The position numbers and the translations under genes were made by a program. Shown in pieces: positions 7,814-9,048 of a stretch of 9,048 bases of DNA. Every line of letters starts with the position of its first letter. The stretch's first letter is position 1. This stretch comes from Calditrichota bacterium (GTDB taxonomy: Bacteria; Zhuqueibacterota; Zhuqueibacteria; Zhuqueibacterales; Geothermadaptataceae). The notes under the pieces were generated by a model. That model had not been told where the DNA came from. It worked only from the letters and a program-made list of their open reading frames with translations, and did not search any database. The stretch lies in the NCBI GenBank assembly GCA_008501545.1, contig QQUM01000206.1:1-9048 (forward strand). The letters are read 5' to 3'.

Positions 7814-9048
7814 ATCCTGGTTTTTCGCAAAAAAATCGTGTGCTCATATTTCGGGTATTGTATGTTTTTGTCTTTTTTGTCCTTCTGTCACGTTATGCCT
7901 ATGTTCAGTTAATTCAGCAGGATGTTTATTTTCGGCAAAGTGAGCGCAATCGTATCCGCCCGATTACTCTGGAACCTCCGCGTGGTATTGTCCGGGATCG
8001 ATTTAAAGAAATACTTGTAGATAATGTCCCTGCCTACTCGGTTTACGCAATTCCCAGTGAATTGAAAAAGCCGGATTCCGTCTTTACGTTTCTTGGCGAA
8101 TTGCTCGACCTCTCACCGGAAGAACTACGTATAAAATACGAACGGAACAAACTTGGACCATTTCAAAAAGTAAAAATCTGTCAATATATCGATTTTCAAG
8201 CGTTGGCACGAATTGAGGAACACAAACTGGACCTGCGGGGAATTGTCTATGGAATCGAACCCAGACGGTTTTATCCTTCCGGCGTAGGAGCACCACACCT
8301 GTTTGGCTATCTGGGTGAAATTGATGAAAAAGGACTTCAGTCCGAAGAATACGCGGGCTATGAACGAGGTGACATAATTGGAAAAGCCGGCATAGAAAAA
8401 ATTTATGAAAAAGTGCTGCAAGGAAAAAAAGGATACCAATTTGTTGAAGTGGATGCATTGGGACGTGAAGTCAGTGTCATCGATAAACTCAATTCTCAAC
8501 CGCCGGTTGCAGGTCTAGAGCTGGAGTTGTCGATCGATGCCGGGCTTCAGCGCCTTTTGGAACAGAAAATGGATACGCTTCGTGGTGGTGCCGCTATTCT
8601 CAATTGCCAAAATGGAGAGGTCATAGCACTTGTTTCCAAACCCGGGTATGATCCGGAGCTGTTTGCAAAACCCATTACGTTGAAGACGTGGAAAGCATTA
8701 ACCAACGATCCTTCAAAACCGTTATTCGATCGCATGGTGCAGAGTGGGACGAACCCCGGATCAACCTATAAAATAATTACGGCTATTGCCGGTTTGCAAG
8801 AGCAATTAATCGATCCGGAAGAAAAGGTGTTTTGTCCGGGAGCATATCGACTGGGAAGGCGGTCATTCAAGTGTTGGAAAAGTGGCGGGCATGGAAGCGT
8901 CAATTTGCAACAAGCCATCGAGCAATCATGCAATGTCTATTTTTACCGCATGATTCAAAAAGTTGGTTTGAAGAACTGGGCAAACTATTCGCGCCTGTTT
9001 CATTTCGGTGAGAAGACGGGAATTGACTTAACGCATGAATTCAGTGGC
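7810..9048 (+). CDS. mrdA: Penicillin-binding protein 2, elongasome transpeptidase (3' end outside window)
   Basis: PBP2 is the class B transpeptidase that cross-links new peptidoglycan during rod elongation together with RodA. The frame stays open for 413 codons to the window edge; family members are about 600-650 residues, so the last third is missing. Visible parts: a cytoplasmic start, one membrane anchor at about residues 11-27, the pedestal motif PRGIVRDR around 57-64, PHLFGYLGEI around 162-171, and GDIIGKAGIEKIYE. The transpeptidase domain starts near SIDAGLQ at 241. The active-site SxxK is Ser318-Thr-Tyr-Lys321 in NPGSTYK, and SxN is Ser373-Cys-Asn375. KTG at about 403 belongs to the FGEKTGIDL motif and is not the KSG/KTG catalytic triplet, which lies past the edge. 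Cys342, Cys355, His361 and Cys374 could bind zinc. The NPGS form replaces the commoner YPPGS. The start overlaps the mreD stop by ATGA. Septal FtsI/PBP3 is less likely given the mreBCD context and the GHG and EKTGIDL motifs. Confidence 0.96.
   Translation, partial: MNPGFSQKNRVLIFRVLYVFVFFVLLSRYAYVQLIQQDVYFRQSERNRIRPITLEPPRGIVRDRFKEILVDNVPAYSVYAIPSELKKPDSVFTFLGELLDLSPEELRIKYERNKLGPFQKVKICQYIDFQALARIEEHKLDLRGIVYGIEPRRFYPSGVGAPHLFGYLGEIDEKGLQSEEYAGYERGDIIGKAGIEKIYEKVLQGKKGYQFVEVDALGREVSVIDKLNSQPPVAGLELELSIDAGLQRLLEQKMDTLRGGAAILNCQNGEVIALVSKPGYDPELFAKPITLKTWKALTNDPSKPLFDRMVQSGTNPGSTYKIITAIAGLQEQLIDPEEKVFCPGAYRLGRRSFKCWKSGGHGSVNLQQAIEQSCNVYFYRMIQKVGLKNWANYSRLFHFGEKTGIDLTHEFSG

Noticed and set aside
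7803..7836. CAAAAAAAT repeated at 7803-7811 and 7828-7836
   Set aside because: Two copies of a nearly homopolymeric nine-base word 25 bases apart are readily explained by AAA codons; no further copies or symmetry were seen.
8424..8430. In-phase A AAA AAA heptamer in mrdA
   Set aside because: A -1 shift meets a stop within a few codons in the middle of the protein. It is more useful as a sign that such runs occur by chance in this genome.
8084..8499. Two overlapping 124-codon open frames on the - strand within mrdA
   Set aside because: Both lie opposite well-conserved PBP2 sequence in different frames and show no family signature; shadows.

Overview
The window reads as an uninterrupted stretch of bacterial housekeeping genes, all on the + strand, with only 6 to 40 bases between most of them and no gene-free stretch over 300 bases. 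In order: the 3' part of rimO (ribosomal protein S12 methylthiotransferase), a secreted GWxTD-domain protein of unknown function, a cytoplasmic LD-carboxypeptidase (peptidase family S66), purN, purH, mreB, mreC, mreD, and the first 413 codons of mrdA (penicillin-binding protein 2), which runs off the right edge. I found no tRNA, rRNA, CRISPR array, insertion sequence or convincing rho-independent terminator.

Organism: the GWxTD protein, a PurN whose HPALLP motif is followed by a GGKGMYG segment, and purH placed directly before mreBCD-mrdA all point to the Bacteroidetes/FCB side of the tree. By eye the base composition is moderately AT-rich. The mixture of usable Shine-Dalgarno sequences (before the GWxTD gene and mreB) with starts that lack them suggests a lineage near but not necessarily inside Bacteroidota, for example Calditrichota, Marinimicrobia or KSB1-like bacteria. 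That placement is inference and weak.

Layout and biology: positions 2-2213 hold ribosome modification and an exported protein of unknown role. Positions 2225-3163 encode an enzyme that trims the peptidoglycan stem tetrapeptide. Positions 3170-5368 encode two folate-dependent formyl-transfer steps of purine synthesis, PurN for the third step and PurH for the last two. Positions 5390-9048 encode the elongasome: MreB filaments, MreC and MreD in the membrane, and the PBP2 transpeptidase. RodA would be expected next, beyond the edge. The spacing favours long read-through transcripts linking purine supply with cell-wall elongation, a gene order I recall from Bacteroidetes.

No new defence or mobile system is visible. 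The observations most worth a check are an A9 tract in the GWxTD gene where a one-base slip in either direction ends translation before the signature motif; an in-phase A AAA AAA heptamer at the mreD/mrdA junction that a -1 shift would convert into an MreD-PBP2 fusion; and a Cys/Cys/His/Cys set in PBP2 matching the spacing of a zinc site known in other PBP2 proteins.
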